Shown in pieces: positions 34,812-42,543 of a stretch of DNA of 64,000 nt. Within the stretch, counting starts at the first letter, position 1; the number at the start of each line of letters is the position of its first letter. The DNA is taken from positions 468,227-532,226 of the forward strand of contig NZ_KQ948149.1 in the NCBI RefSeq assembly GCF_001513955.1, read 5' to 3'. The notes beneath the pieces were generated by a model that was given only the letters and a program-made list of their open reading frames with translations, made no database searches and was not told where the DNA came from. The DNA comes from Streptomyces pseudovenezuelae (GTDB taxonomy: Bacteria > Actinomycetota > Actinomycetes > Streptomycetales > Streptomycetaceae). The position numbers and the translations under genes are program-made.

Positions 34812-34847
34812 CTTTGTACAAGGGGTTAGGAAAGGGGCTTTATAAAG
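34812..34847. promoter_or_regulatory. two palindromes upstream of the ROK gene
   Basis: CTTTGTACAAG (core TTGTACAA at 34814-34821) and CTTTATAAAG (34838-34847) are palindromes sharing CTTT and AAAG ends, 24 bases apart between the ROK start and the aldO stop. They are good candidates for autoregulatory sites of the ROK repressor. Confidence 0.55.
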
Positions 34848-36101
34848 TCAGTCGGCGAGTACGGCCCGGACGAAGTCGTTGGCGAATTTTGCCTCGGGGT
34901 CCAGCTCGCGCGCCAGCTTCCGGAAGTCGCCGAGTCGCGGGTGGCGCTCGCGCAGTACCGCCGCGGGCGTGGTGAAGACCTTGCCCCAGTGCGGCCGCGC
35001 GTCGAAGGGGTCCAGTGCCTCCTCCAGTCGCCGCACCACCGGCAGGACCGCCGCCGTGTCCGCGATCCAGGTGAAGTGCAGGGCGACGGTGTCCCGGCCG
35101 TAGGAAGGGCTCAGCCACTGCTCGTCGGCGGCCACGGTCCGCACCTCGCAGGTCTGGAGCACCCCGGCGACCGTCTCCCGGATGCCGTCCACCGCGTGCA
35201 GTGTCGCGACGGCGTCCACGCGCGGCAGCAGGTACTCCGACTGGAGCTCCGCCCCGCTGCTCGGCGTGAACTCGGCCCGGAAATGCGGCAGTCGGTCGTG
35301 CCAGGGCCCCGGCACCCCGAACTGCTCGGTGCAGTTGACCGCGGGCATCCCCGGCACCGGGTGCATCTTCTCGCCGGCGGGCGCGGCCCACGGGAAGTCG
35401 GCGAGCGGCTGGTCCGTCCGCCGCTTGACCCAGACCTGCCGGAAGCCCGGGGCACGCCAGTCGGTGAAGAGGCTGACGCTGTACGCCGTCGACATGACCG
35501 TCCCGAAGGCCGCCGAGTCCAGCCCGGTGAGGGGGAGTTCGGTGAAGACGTACTGCTCCACGTCGAAGGACGGCACGAGGTCCAGGGTGAGCGCGGTGAC
35601 GACACCGAGCGCGCCCAGCGAGGTGACCGCGCCGCCGAAACGCGGGTCGTCCCGGGCGATGGTCAGCGCCGAGCCGTCCGCGGTGACCAGCTCCACCTCG
35701 CGCACGGCCGACGAGAGCGGACCGTTGCCGACCCCCGAGCCGTGGGTGCCGGTCGCCACCGAGCCGGCCACCGAGATGTGCGGCAGCGAGGCCATGTTGG
35801 GCAGCGCGAGGCCGTGGGCGTGGACCGTGCGGGCCAGTTCGGCGTACCGGACGCCGCCCGAGACCCGTACCGTACGGGCCTCGGTGTCCACGTCGATCAC
35901 CGGCGGCAGGTCGGCGATCGACAGCAGGACGCCCTCAGGGCCCGGCTCGGCGATCTCGTTGAAGGAGTGCCCGCTGCCCAGCACCCGCACCCGCGCGCTG
36001 CCCGCCACCAGGGCGGCGAGCCCGTCGAGCGAGGAGGACCGGTGCAGCTTCTCGGCGGAGTAGGTGATGTTCCCCGCCCAGTTGGTGATCGTCTCCGACA
36101 T
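34848..36101 (-). CDS. aldO: alditol oxidase, FAD-dependent
   Basis: A 417-residue oxidase of the vanillyl-alcohol oxidase family, very like the S. coelicolor alditol oxidase that oxidises xylitol and sorbitol at C1 to aldoses and makes hydrogen peroxide. VRVLGSGHSFNE contains the histidine (residue 45) that binds FAD covalently, and NMASLPHISVAGSVATGTHG is the FAD pyrophosphate region. The substrate domain keeps SEYLLPR, QWLSPSYGRD and HWGKVF of the known enzyme. The length is the same as the characterised enzyme to within one residue. It is cytoplasmic and monocistronic, divergent from the dehydrogenase gene. Confidence 0.93.
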   Translation of the reverse strand: MSETITNWAGNITYSAEKLHRSSSLDGLAALVAGSARVRVLGSGHSFNEIAEPGPEGVLLSIADLPPVIDVDTEARTVRVSGGVRYAELARTVHAHGLALPNMASLPHISVAGSVATGTHGSGVGNGPLSSAVREVELVTADGSALTIARDDPRFGGAVTSLGALGVVTALTLDLVPSFDVEQYVFTELPLTGLDSAAFGTVMSTAYSVSLFTDWRAPGFRQVWVKRRTDQPLADFPWAAPAGEKMHPVPGMPAVNCTEQFGVPGPWHDRLPHFRAEFTPSSGAELQSEYLLPRVDAVATLHAVDGIRETVAGVLQTCEVRTVAADEQWLSPSYGRDTVALHFTWIADTAAVLPVVRRLEEALDPFDARPHWGKVFTTPAAVLRERHPRLGDFRKLARELDPEAKFANDFVRAVLAD

Positions 36102-36132
36102 GTCCGTCGTTCCTCCCGGAAGTGTGTATGCG

Positions 36133-36178
36133 TTGACCCTCTCATTTGTCGGGGCCTACCGTAGAGAGCGTTTTCTAC
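36133..36178 (+). promoter_or_regulatory. candidate promoter with overlapping operator
   Basis: TTGACC (36133-36138) and TACCGT (36157-36162) are 18 bases apart. The inverted repeat GTAGA-N8-TCTAC (36161-36178), containing GAGAGCGTTTTC like a LacI-type operator, overlaps the expected start of transcription. It would control the dehydrogenase gene and may influence divergent aldO. Confidence 0.5.
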
Positions 36179-36221
36179 AACCTTTCCGTACGCCTTTCCG
36201 CAGGTATGGAGGATCCCCACC

Positions 36222-37229
36222 TTGCCGGAACGACCCCAGGCGCTGTTCGCCATGACCGCCGAGAACATGCCGCTCGTCTTTCCGCCCGAGGTGCTGGCGC
36301 GGCTGCGGGAGTCCGTGGACATCGATCCCGCGCTGGTGGCCGAGGACCTCACCGACCCGGTGTTCGCGGACGTGCTGGCCCGCACCGAGATCCTCGTGAC
36401 CGGCTGGGGATGTCCCCGTCTGGACGCGGCCGTCCTCGACGCGGCCCCCAAGCTCCGGGCCGTCCTGCACTCGGCCGGCTCGGTCAAGGGCTTCGCCACC
36501 CCCGAGATCTGGCGGCGCGGGATCGTCGTCTCCTCGGCGGCCGAGGCCAACGCGCTGCCCGTCGCCGAGTACACGCTCGCCGTGATCCTGCTCGCCGGCA
36601 AGGACGTGTTCGTGCGCCGCGAGCGGATGCGCGCCGAGCGGTCGTCTCCCGGCTGGGGTGTCGTGCCCGGCATCGGCAACCACGGGCGGCGGGTCGGGGT
36701 GATCGGGGCGTCCCGGATCGGGCGGAAGGTGATCGAGCTGCTGCGGCCGTTCGGCCTCGTGGTGAGCCTGAGCGACCCGTACGTCGACGAGGCGGGGGCC
36801 GCGGAGCTGGGCGTGCCCCTGACGGGGCTGGACGACCTCCTGCGCACCTCGGAGATCGTAACCGTCCACGCCCCGGAGACCCCCGAGACCCGGCATCTGA
36901 TCGGCCGCCGCGAACTGGCTCTGATGCCGGACGGCGCGGTCCTGATCAACACCGCGCGGGGCAGCCTGGTCGACACCGACGCCCTCGTGGACGAGCTGCG
37001 CACCGGCCGCCTGTCCGCGGTCCTCGACGTCACCGACCCCGAGCCCCTGCCCGCCGACTCGCCCCTGCACGACCTTCCGGGCGCCTTCGTCACCCCCCAC
37101 CTCGCGGGATCGCAGGGGAACGAGCTGGCGCGGCTGGGCCTGGCGGTCGCCGAAGAGGCGCGGCGGGTCGTGTCCGGGGCCGGGCTCGCGTGTCCGGTGG
37201 ACTACGCCGGGCTGGAGCGAACGGCCTGA
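36222..37229 (+). CDS. D-2-hydroxyacid dehydrogenase family protein
   Basis: A 335-residue NAD-dependent dehydrogenase of the D-isomer 2-hydroxyacid family. The Rossmann part shows GVIGASRIGRKV (normally GxGxxG, here ending S-R-I-G), the acidic LSDPYVD, INTARGSLVDTDAL with the catalytic Arg, and a C-terminal TPHLAGSQ where the catalytic His is H in PHLAG. The start is a TTG at 36222, ten bases after GGAGG; an ATG at 36252 is an alternative. Its pairing with aldO suggests sugar or sugar-acid oxidation. Confidence 0.88.
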   Translation: MPERPQALFAMTAENMPLVFPPEVLARLRESVDIDPALVAEDLTDPVFADVLARTEILVTGWGCPRLDAAVLDAAPKLRAVLHSAGSVKGFATPEIWRRGIVVSSAAEANALPVAEYTLAVILLAGKDVFVRRERMRAERSSPGWGVVPGIGNHGRRVGVIGASRIGRKVIELLRPFGLVVSLSDPYVDEAGAAELGVPLTGLDDLLRTSEIVTVHAPETPETRHLIGRRELALMPDGAVLINTARGSLVDTDALVDELRTGRLSAVLDVTDPEPLPADSPLHDLPGAFVTPHLAGSQGNELARLGLAVAEEARRVVSGAGLACPVDYAGLERTA

Positions 37230-37319
37230 TCTGCGGATTTCGTTGTTCTCGGCCTGCCGCAAGGTTCATCAGGGCAGAGGACTGGTCTCGGAACCGCTGA
37301 ATCAGTAGCGTCCTGCTTC

Positions 37320-37982
37320 ATGGCTCCTGATCAGCTTCCCGAGACCGACCTCACCCGCCACCGGCGACTGCGCGACCAGGGCAGTCTGGACCGGGCCGCC
37401 CTGGACGCGATCCTCGACGCGGGCTTCGTCTGCCATCTCGGGGTCGTGGTCGAGGGGCGCCCGCTGGTCGTGCCCACGGTGTACGGCCGCGACGAGCGCC
37501 GGCTCTATCTGCACGGCTCGGTGGCCAGCCGCAGTCTCGCGGGCGGTACGCCGGTCTGTGTCACGGTCACGCACGTCGACGGGCTGGTCCTCGCGCGGTC
37601 CGTCTTCGAACACGGCGTCAACTACCGCAGCGCCATGATCCACGGCGAGGCCCGCAAGGTGACCGACCCCGAGGAGAAACTGGCGGGTCTGCGCCGGCTG
37701 ACAGAACACGCGACGCCCGGGCAGTGGTCGTACGCCCGCCGGCCCAGCCGCAAGGAACTCGCGGCCACCACCCTGCTCGTCCTTCCCCTCGACGAGGCCT
37801 CCGTCAAGATCCGTACCGGCGCTCCCGACGACGGGGACGGACCCGACGCCGAGCTGGGGCTGTGGGCCGGTGTGCTTCCGCTCACCTGGGCCTGGGGCGC
37901 GCCGGTTCCGGACCCGTCACTGCCTCCGCAAACGCCCATACCGGCCCACATCGCACGCCGAGAGGGGACCCGGCACGGGTGA
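37320..37982 (+). CDS. FMN-binding pyridoxamine-5'-phosphate-oxidase-like protein (Nim type)
   Basis: A 220-residue split-barrel flavoprotein with ILDAGFVCHLGVVVEGRPLV, LYLHGSVASRSL and NYRSAMIHGEARKV, the motifs of the pyridox_ox_2 / nitroimidazole-reductase-like family. Such proteins bind FMN or heme; the substrate is not known. No Shine-Dalgarno precedes ATG at 37320, and a TAGCGT box at 37306-37311 would place transcription start at or next to the ATG, suggesting a leaderless message. It ends 62 bases before the radical SAM gene on the same strand. Confidence 0.85.
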   Translation: MAPDQLPETDLTRHRRLRDQGSLDRAALDAILDAGFVCHLGVVVEGRPLVVPTVYGRDERRLYLHGSVASRSLAGGTPVCVTVTHVDGLVLARSVFEHGVNYRSAMIHGEARKVTDPEEKLAGLRRLTEHATPGQWSYARRPSRKELAATTLLVLPLDEASVKIRTGAPDDGDGPDAELGLWAGVLPLTWAWGAPVPDPSLPPQTPIPAHIARREGTRHG

Positions 37983-38044
37983 TGTCGGTGCGAGGGCATA
38001 CCGTGAGGAGTCGGTCGTACGTCTGAGCCGGGAGGAGACACGGG

Positions 38045-39367
38045 ATGGGCAGCCGTACCGCGCTGGTCGAGGATCTGATGGAGAGGTTTCCGCAGGTACC
38101 GCGGGAAGCCGTCTTCAAGGAGGACCTGCTGCGAGGCGGTGTGGCCTTCGACCCGTCCGCCCTCAGTGACAACGAGTCGGGTGAGGTGAAGCCGAAGTCG
38201 TACTTCATCTTCTCCTTCGACCACGGCACCCTGCCGGAACTGGGCGAGGCCGCGCTGCGTCGGCCGCCGGAGGAGATCATCCTCACCGGCGGGCCGTACG
38301 ACCTGCGCAGGACCGTCGTCTCGGTGCGGGTGAACCCGTCCTCGCCCTACCGCGTCGCCGCCGACGACCAGGGCGTGCTCGGGCTCTACCTCGACGGCAA
38401 GCGCATCTCCGACGTCGGTGTGCCGCCGATGCCGGAGTACTACCGGCACAAGCTCTCCAGCGGGAAGTCCGTCATGGAGGTCGCCCCCACCATCCAGTGG
38501 GGCTACCTGATCTACCTGACCGTCTTCCGGGTGTGCCAGTACTTCGGCGCCAAGGAGGAGTGCCAGTACTGCGACATCAACCACAACTGGCGCCAGCACA
38601 AGGCGGCCGGGCGGCCGTACACCGGTGTGAAGGACGTCGACGAGGTCCTTGAGGCGCTCGACATCATCAACCGGTACGACACCGCCAAGGCGTCCACCGC
38701 CTACACGCTCACCGGCGGCGCGATCACCTCGAAGCTCCAGGGGCGCGACGAGGCCGACTTCTACGGCATGTACGCGAAGGCCATCGAGGAGCACTTCCCC
38801 GGCCGCTGGATCGGCAAGGTCGTCGCGCAGGCGCTGCCGAAGGACGACGTGCAGCGGTTCAAGGACTACGGCGTGCAGATCTACCACCCCAACTACGAGG
38901 TGTGGGACGAGTACCTCTTCAAGATGTACTGCCCGGGCAAGGAGCGGTACGTCGGCCGGGACGAGTGGCACAAGCGGATCCTCGACTCGGCGGACGTGTT
39001 CGGGGCGCGCAATGTGATCCCCAACTTCGTCGCGGGCGTCGAGATGGCGGAGCCCTTCGGCTTCAAGACGGTCGACGAGGCCATCGCGTCCACCACCGAG
39101 GGCCTGCGGTTCTTCATGTCGCACGGCATCACGCCCCGCTTCACCACCTGGTGCCCCGAGCCGACGACCCCGCTCGGCAAGGCCAACCCGCAGGGCGCGC
39201 CGCTGGAGTACCACATCCGGCTGCTCCAGGCCTACCGCCAGACCATGGACGACTTCGGCCTCTCCTCGCCCCCCGGCTACGGCCCGCCCGGACCCGGCCG
39301 CGCCGTGTTCTCGGTGAGCTCCTTCATGGACAGCCTCCCGGAAGCCCCGGAACCGGCCGAGGTCTGA
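38045..39367 (+). CDS. radical SAM protein of unknown function
   Basis: A 440-residue protein. The iron-sulfur cysteines are C164, C173 and C176 in VCQYFGAKEECQYCDIN, a C-x8-C-x2-C spacing instead of the classic C-x3-C-x2-C. The following barrel strands (STAYTLTGGAI as the GGE-like SAM strand, FVAGVEMAEPFGF) support a radical SAM fold. The N-terminal 150 residues form an unrecognised domain. ATG at 38045 has GGGAGGAG upstream. No maturation target or precursor peptide is visible nearby. It may be co-expressed with the FMN protein upstream. Confidence 0.8.
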   Translation: MGSRTALVEDLMERFPQVPREAVFKEDLLRGGVAFDPSALSDNESGEVKPKSYFIFSFDHGTLPELGEAALRRPPEEIILTGGPYDLRRTVVSVRVNPSSPYRVAADDQGVLGLYLDGKRISDVGVPPMPEYYRHKLSSGKSVMEVAPTIQWGYLIYLTVFRVCQYFGAKEECQYCDINHNWRQHKAAGRPYTGVKDVDEVLEALDIINRYDTAKASTAYTLTGGAITSKLQGRDEADFYGMYAKAIEEHFPGRWIGKVVAQALPKDDVQRFKDYGVQIYHPNYEVWDEYLFKMYCPGKERYVGRDEWHKRILDSADVFGARNVIPNFVAGVEMAEPFGFKTVDEAIASTTEGLRFFMSHGITPRFTTWCPEPTTPLGKANPQGAPLEYHIRLLQAYRQTMDDFGLSSPPGYGPPGPGRAVFSVSSFMDSLPEAPEPAEV

Positions 39368-39425
39368 GGCGGCGCAGGGCACACGCGGGGAGCGGGGCCC
39401 GGCACGGCGCCCGTGCCCCGCGGTG

Positions 39426-39953
39426 TCAGGTGACGCCGAGCTCCCTGAGGAGTTCGGTGACGCGGCGGCCCGGCAGGGGGGTCCACCTGGGGGTGGGGGC
39501 CAGTTCGGCGACCACCCGGGCCAGCCACTCCGGGTCGCCCAGAAGGTGCGCGGCCCGCGCCTCGGCGGTCTTCCGGAACAGGTCACCGAGCAGGAACATG
39601 TGCTGGTAGGTGTAGGGGCGCTCGTGGTGGCCGTAGACCACCGTCCAGCCCTCCCGCGGATACCGCAGGTACGCGCCCACGACGCAGGCATCGGGCCCCG
39701 CTTCCCCGTATCCTCCGCCCAGCGTGTTCACCACGCCCCCGGCGCGGGTGGCCTGCCAGGTCCGGGCGGCCGCCTTCACCGTCAGGACCTCGACCCTGGA
39801 CCACGGCACCGCGGAGCGCGCCTCGGGCACCCCGCGCACATGGTGCTCCATGCCGTCCCGCGTGAGCACCACGCACGACCCCTCACCGCGCTTCGGATCC
39901 CCGATGACCCATCGGTCCCCGACCAGCTCCAGCGGTCCCAGAAACCGTGCCAT
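39426..39953 (-). CDS. hypothetical actinobacterial protein
   Basis: A 175-residue protein starting MARFLGPLELVGDRWVIG at ATG 39953, with GGAGGGG upstream. It contains a Tyr/His-rich stretch VVYGHHERPYTYQHMFLLGD and a C-terminal helix ELLRELGVT. I do not recognise a family. There is no signal peptide or membrane helix. It is divergent from the CBM2 membrane protein. Confidence 0.7.
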   Translation of the reverse strand: MARFLGPLELVGDRWVIGDPKRGEGSCVVLTRDGMEHHVRGVPEARSAVPWSRVEVLTVKAAARTWQATRAGGVVNTLGGGYGEAGPDACVVGAYLRYPREGWTVVYGHHERPYTYQHMFLLGDLFRKTAEARAAHLLGDPEWLARVVAELAPTPRWTPLPGRRVTELLRELGVT

Positions 39954-40252
39954 GATCCCCCTCCGCGCCGGTCGTACCGCCCCCGGCTTGCCGCGGGCCC
40001 ACAACTGATTCTCCGTTACGGCTGGTTCCTGTGTGGCGGGATTGATACGTTCCCGCTTCTGGCCCGTACACAAGGACGTGCCGTCGCGCGGCAAGATGCC
40101 GTGGGGGAGTGGACCGAACCCTCGGTAACCGAATTGAATAGCCTGCTTGTCAGTTGTGTGGGAGACGTGAAAGGCTCCTGTCCTGCCGCGAGGTTCCCCC
40201 CAACTCCTTTGCCAGTATGGCGAGTTGACCTCGCTTTCGATGCAGGAGACCC

Positions 40253-41725
40253 ATGCCCGACCTGCCGACCCCCCAGGACGCCGCCGAGGCCGCGCTGTTC
40301 TCCGAGTGCTGGGATGCCGTGCTGTCGTACGCCGATCTGTGCACGGCCGGCTCCACCGCCGCCACCGAACTGGCCGCGGAGGCGTTCTCCCTCGGTATGC
40401 GCGAGGCCCGGGACGCGGAGGCCGCCGTCCGCGGTGCCGGCCGCCGTCCGGCCCGGCTGCCCCGGATACCCCTGCTGCTCACCGCCGTTCGTACCACCGC
40501 GGCGGAGTGGGAGAGGCAGGGCCTCGGCCACCGCCTCGACCCCGATCTGCGGCTGTGGCTCAACTCCGAGAAGGCGGCCCGCTACACCGGCCCGCCGCTG
40601 CAACGCCCCATCGCCCTGCGCGGACTGCGCGATCTGCAGGCGGCGGACGCCGAACTGCTGTGGCTCGCCGAGGTGGAGGCGCTGCCGCTGCCCGTGGTGG
40701 CCCGCCGGCTCGGCCTCGACCCGTCCACCGTGGGCGAGGAACTCGCCCAGGTGCGCGGCCTGTTCCGGGACCGCAGCCACCGCAACCACCTCGACATGCC
40801 GATGGACGCGCAGTGCCGCAGTTACGCACGGCTGCTGGACGCCGTCACCCGCTCCACCTCCGGTGAGACCCCGGCCGACCTCTCCCGCCATCTCGCGCGA
40901 TGCCAGCAGTGCGCGGAGGCCGCCGCCTGTCTTCGGTTGCACGGTGGAGGGCTGCCCGCGGCCCTCGCGGGCGGGGTGATCGGCTGGGGCGGGCTCGCCT
41001 ATCTGGAGCGCCGCCGCCGGGCCGCCGAGGTGCGTCTCGGTGCCGGGCGTCCGCCGGCACTGGAGAGCGGGCCCCCGAACCCCGGCGCGCACAAGGCGAA
41101 GGTGGCCCGCAACGGGCTGCTCGTCGCCGCTGTCCTCGTCTCCCTGCTCGCCCTCGCGGTCTCGATGATGCCGGGCGACGACATGAAGAACGGCGCCGCG
41201 GGGCCCGGCACCACCGCCGAGGGCCAGCCGGTGTCCAACCCCACCTTCCCCGTCCCCGTGGCCACCTCGCGGGCGCCCGGCTCGGCGCAGACCTCCAAGG
41301 CGCCCACGGGGAACCCCTCGGAGTCCACGGGCGCGAAGAACTCGGACCCGGAACCCCAGGGCACCTCCTCCGCGGGCGTCGAGGACCCGGAACCCAGCGA
41401 GAGCGCCACGCCCACCTGCAGCGTCGAGTACTCCCTCGTCAACCAGTGGCCCGACGGCTTCCAGGCCGAGATCACCGTCACCACCGCCGAGGCGCTCGAC
41501 GACTGGCGGGTCACCTGGTCCTTCAAGGACGGCCAGAAGGTGACGCAGATGTGGGACGCCGACTTCACCCAGAGCGGCTCGAAGGTCACCGCGACCGCCG
41601 CCGCCTACAACAAGTCGGTCGCCGCGGACGGTTCGCTCTCCCTCGGCTTCCTCGCCTCCTGGCAGAGCAAGAACGCCCCGGCGTACGACTTCGCCCTCAA
41701 CGGCAAGGCGTGCGCCAAGTCCTGA
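40253..41725 (+). CDS. membrane protein with sigma-like and zinc-finger parts inside and a CBM2 cellulose-binding domain outside
   Basis: A 490-residue protein with an unusual build. Residues 1-175 are helical and end with LPLPVVARRLGLDPSTVGEEL, which resembles the sigma region 4 helix-turn-helix. Residues 205-225 carry HLARCQQCAEAAACLRLH, the HX3CX2C zinc-binding anti-sigma motif. One membrane helix, GLLVAAVLVSLLALAVSM, lies near residue 290. A Pro/Ser/Thr linker follows. Residues 385-490 form a family 2 carbohydrate-binding module with two Cys ends (PTCSVEYSLVNQWPDGFQ and NGKACAKS). The start is ATG at 40253 with CAGGAGA upstream. It looks like a polysaccharide-sensing regulator, but the signalling route is inferred. 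Confidence 0.82.
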   Translation: MPDLPTPQDAAEAALFSECWDAVLSYADLCTAGSTAATELAAEAFSLGMREARDAEAAVRGAGRRPARLPRIPLLLTAVRTTAAEWERQGLGHRLDPDLRLWLNSEKAARYTGPPLQRPIALRGLRDLQAADAELLWLAEVEALPLPVVARRLGLDPSTVGEELAQVRGLFRDRSHRNHLDMPMDAQCRSYARLLDAVTRSTSGETPADLSRHLARCQQCAEAAACLRLHGGGLPAALAGGVIGWGGLAYLERRRRAAEVRLGAGRPPALESGPPNPGAHKAKVARNGLLVAAVLVSLLALAVSMMPGDDMKNGAAGPGTTAEGQPVSNPTFPVPVATSRAPGSAQTSKAPTGNPSESTGAKNSDPEPQGTSSAGVEDPEPSESATPTCSVEYSLVNQWPDGFQAEITVTTAEALDDWRVTWSFKDGQKVTQMWDADFTQSGSKVTATAAAYNKSVAADGSLSLGFLASWQSKNAPAYDFALNGKACAKS

Positions 41726-41752
41726 CGGCACATCAGGTGGCTGTCCCCGTGG

Positions 41753-42457
41753 TTACTTCGCCGCCCACAACCCCCGGACGTGCCCGATGTGCCGGGTCAT
41801 GACACCGTGGACCGCCCTCTCGTCGCGGGCGATCAGCGCGTCGAGGAGTTCGAGGTGCTCCTCGGCGGAGGCCAGCAGGCGGCCGGACTTCACCAGCGGT
41901 GTGAGGCCGTAGAGGCGCGACCGCTTGCGGAGGTCGCCGACCACCTCGACCAGGTGGGCGTTGCCCGCGAGGGCGAGCAGGCCGAGGTGGAAGCGGGTGT
42001 CGGCCTCGACGTACGCGATCAGGTCGCCGGACACCGCAGCCTGGACGATCTCCCGAGCGGCCGGACGCAGCGCCTCCAGGGAGACCGGGTCGGCGGTCGA
42101 GGCCAGCTCCACCACGGTGGGGATCTCGATGAGCGAGCGGATGTGGGTGTACTCGTCGAGCTGCTTCTCGGAGACCGCGGTGACCCGGAACCCCTTGTTG
42201 GGGACGGTGTCGACCAGGCCCTCCTTGGCGAGGTCGAGCATGGCCTCGCGCACGGGCGTGGCCGACACCCCGAAGCGGGCGGCGAGCGCGGGCGCCGAGT
42301 ACACCTGCCCCGGAAGCAGCTCGCCCGCGATCAGCGCGGCCCGCAGGGCGTCGGCGACCCGCTCCCGGTAGCTGCTCTTCTTTCCGCCGAGGACGGGCAG
42401 GGAGGGAGCGGCGGCGGGGGCACCGACGGCGGGAACGCTGGATCGCTGGGCGGCCAT
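41753..42457 (-). CDS. GntR family regulator (FCD subfamily), probable hydroxyproline operon regulator
   Basis: A 234-residue regulator with an N-terminal winged helix (VADALRAALIAGELLPGQVY, ARFGVSATPVREAMLDLAKEG) and a helical FCD ligand domain with metal-binding His and Asp residues (EADTRFHLGLLALAGN, HLELLDALIARDE). ATG at 42457 is preferred because AGGAG lies nine bases upstream; an ATG three codons earlier has no spacing. Its own promoter region holds TGTC-ACGC-GACA, and a related motif lies before the catabolic operon, so it probably represses both. Confidence 0.88.
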   Translation of the reverse strand: MAAQRSSVPAVGAPAAAPSLPVLGGKKSSYRERVADALRAALIAGELLPGQVYSAPALAARFGVSATPVREAMLDLAKEGLVDTVPNKGFRVTAVSEKQLDEYTHIRSLIEIPTVVELASTADPVSLEALRPAAREIVQAAVSGDLIAYVEADTRFHLGLLALAGNAHLVEVVGDLRKRSRLYGLTPLVKSGRLLASAEEHLELLDALIARDERAVHGVMTRHIGHVRGLWAAK

Positions 42458-42480
42458 GAGGGGCATCTCCTAGTGGTGCA

Positions 42481-42493
42481 ATGTCACGCGACA
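42481..42493. promoter_or_regulatory. candidate GntR operator upstream of the regulator gene
   Basis: ATGTCACGCGAC contains the inverted repeat TGTC-N4-GACA (42482-42493). It lies 24 bases upstream of the GntR start. The heptamer ATGTCAC also occurs at 44532 and 47469. Confidence 0.6.
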
Positions 42494-42543
42494 CCGGCAT
42501 TATCGTCCAAGCGCGCGGGGCCGACCCGAGGTCCGGGCCAGGC

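Noticed and set aside
36222..37229. Calling the dehydrogenase a specific glyoxylate or phosphoglycerate enzyme
   Set aside because: The family motifs do not separate these substrates, so only the family name is given.
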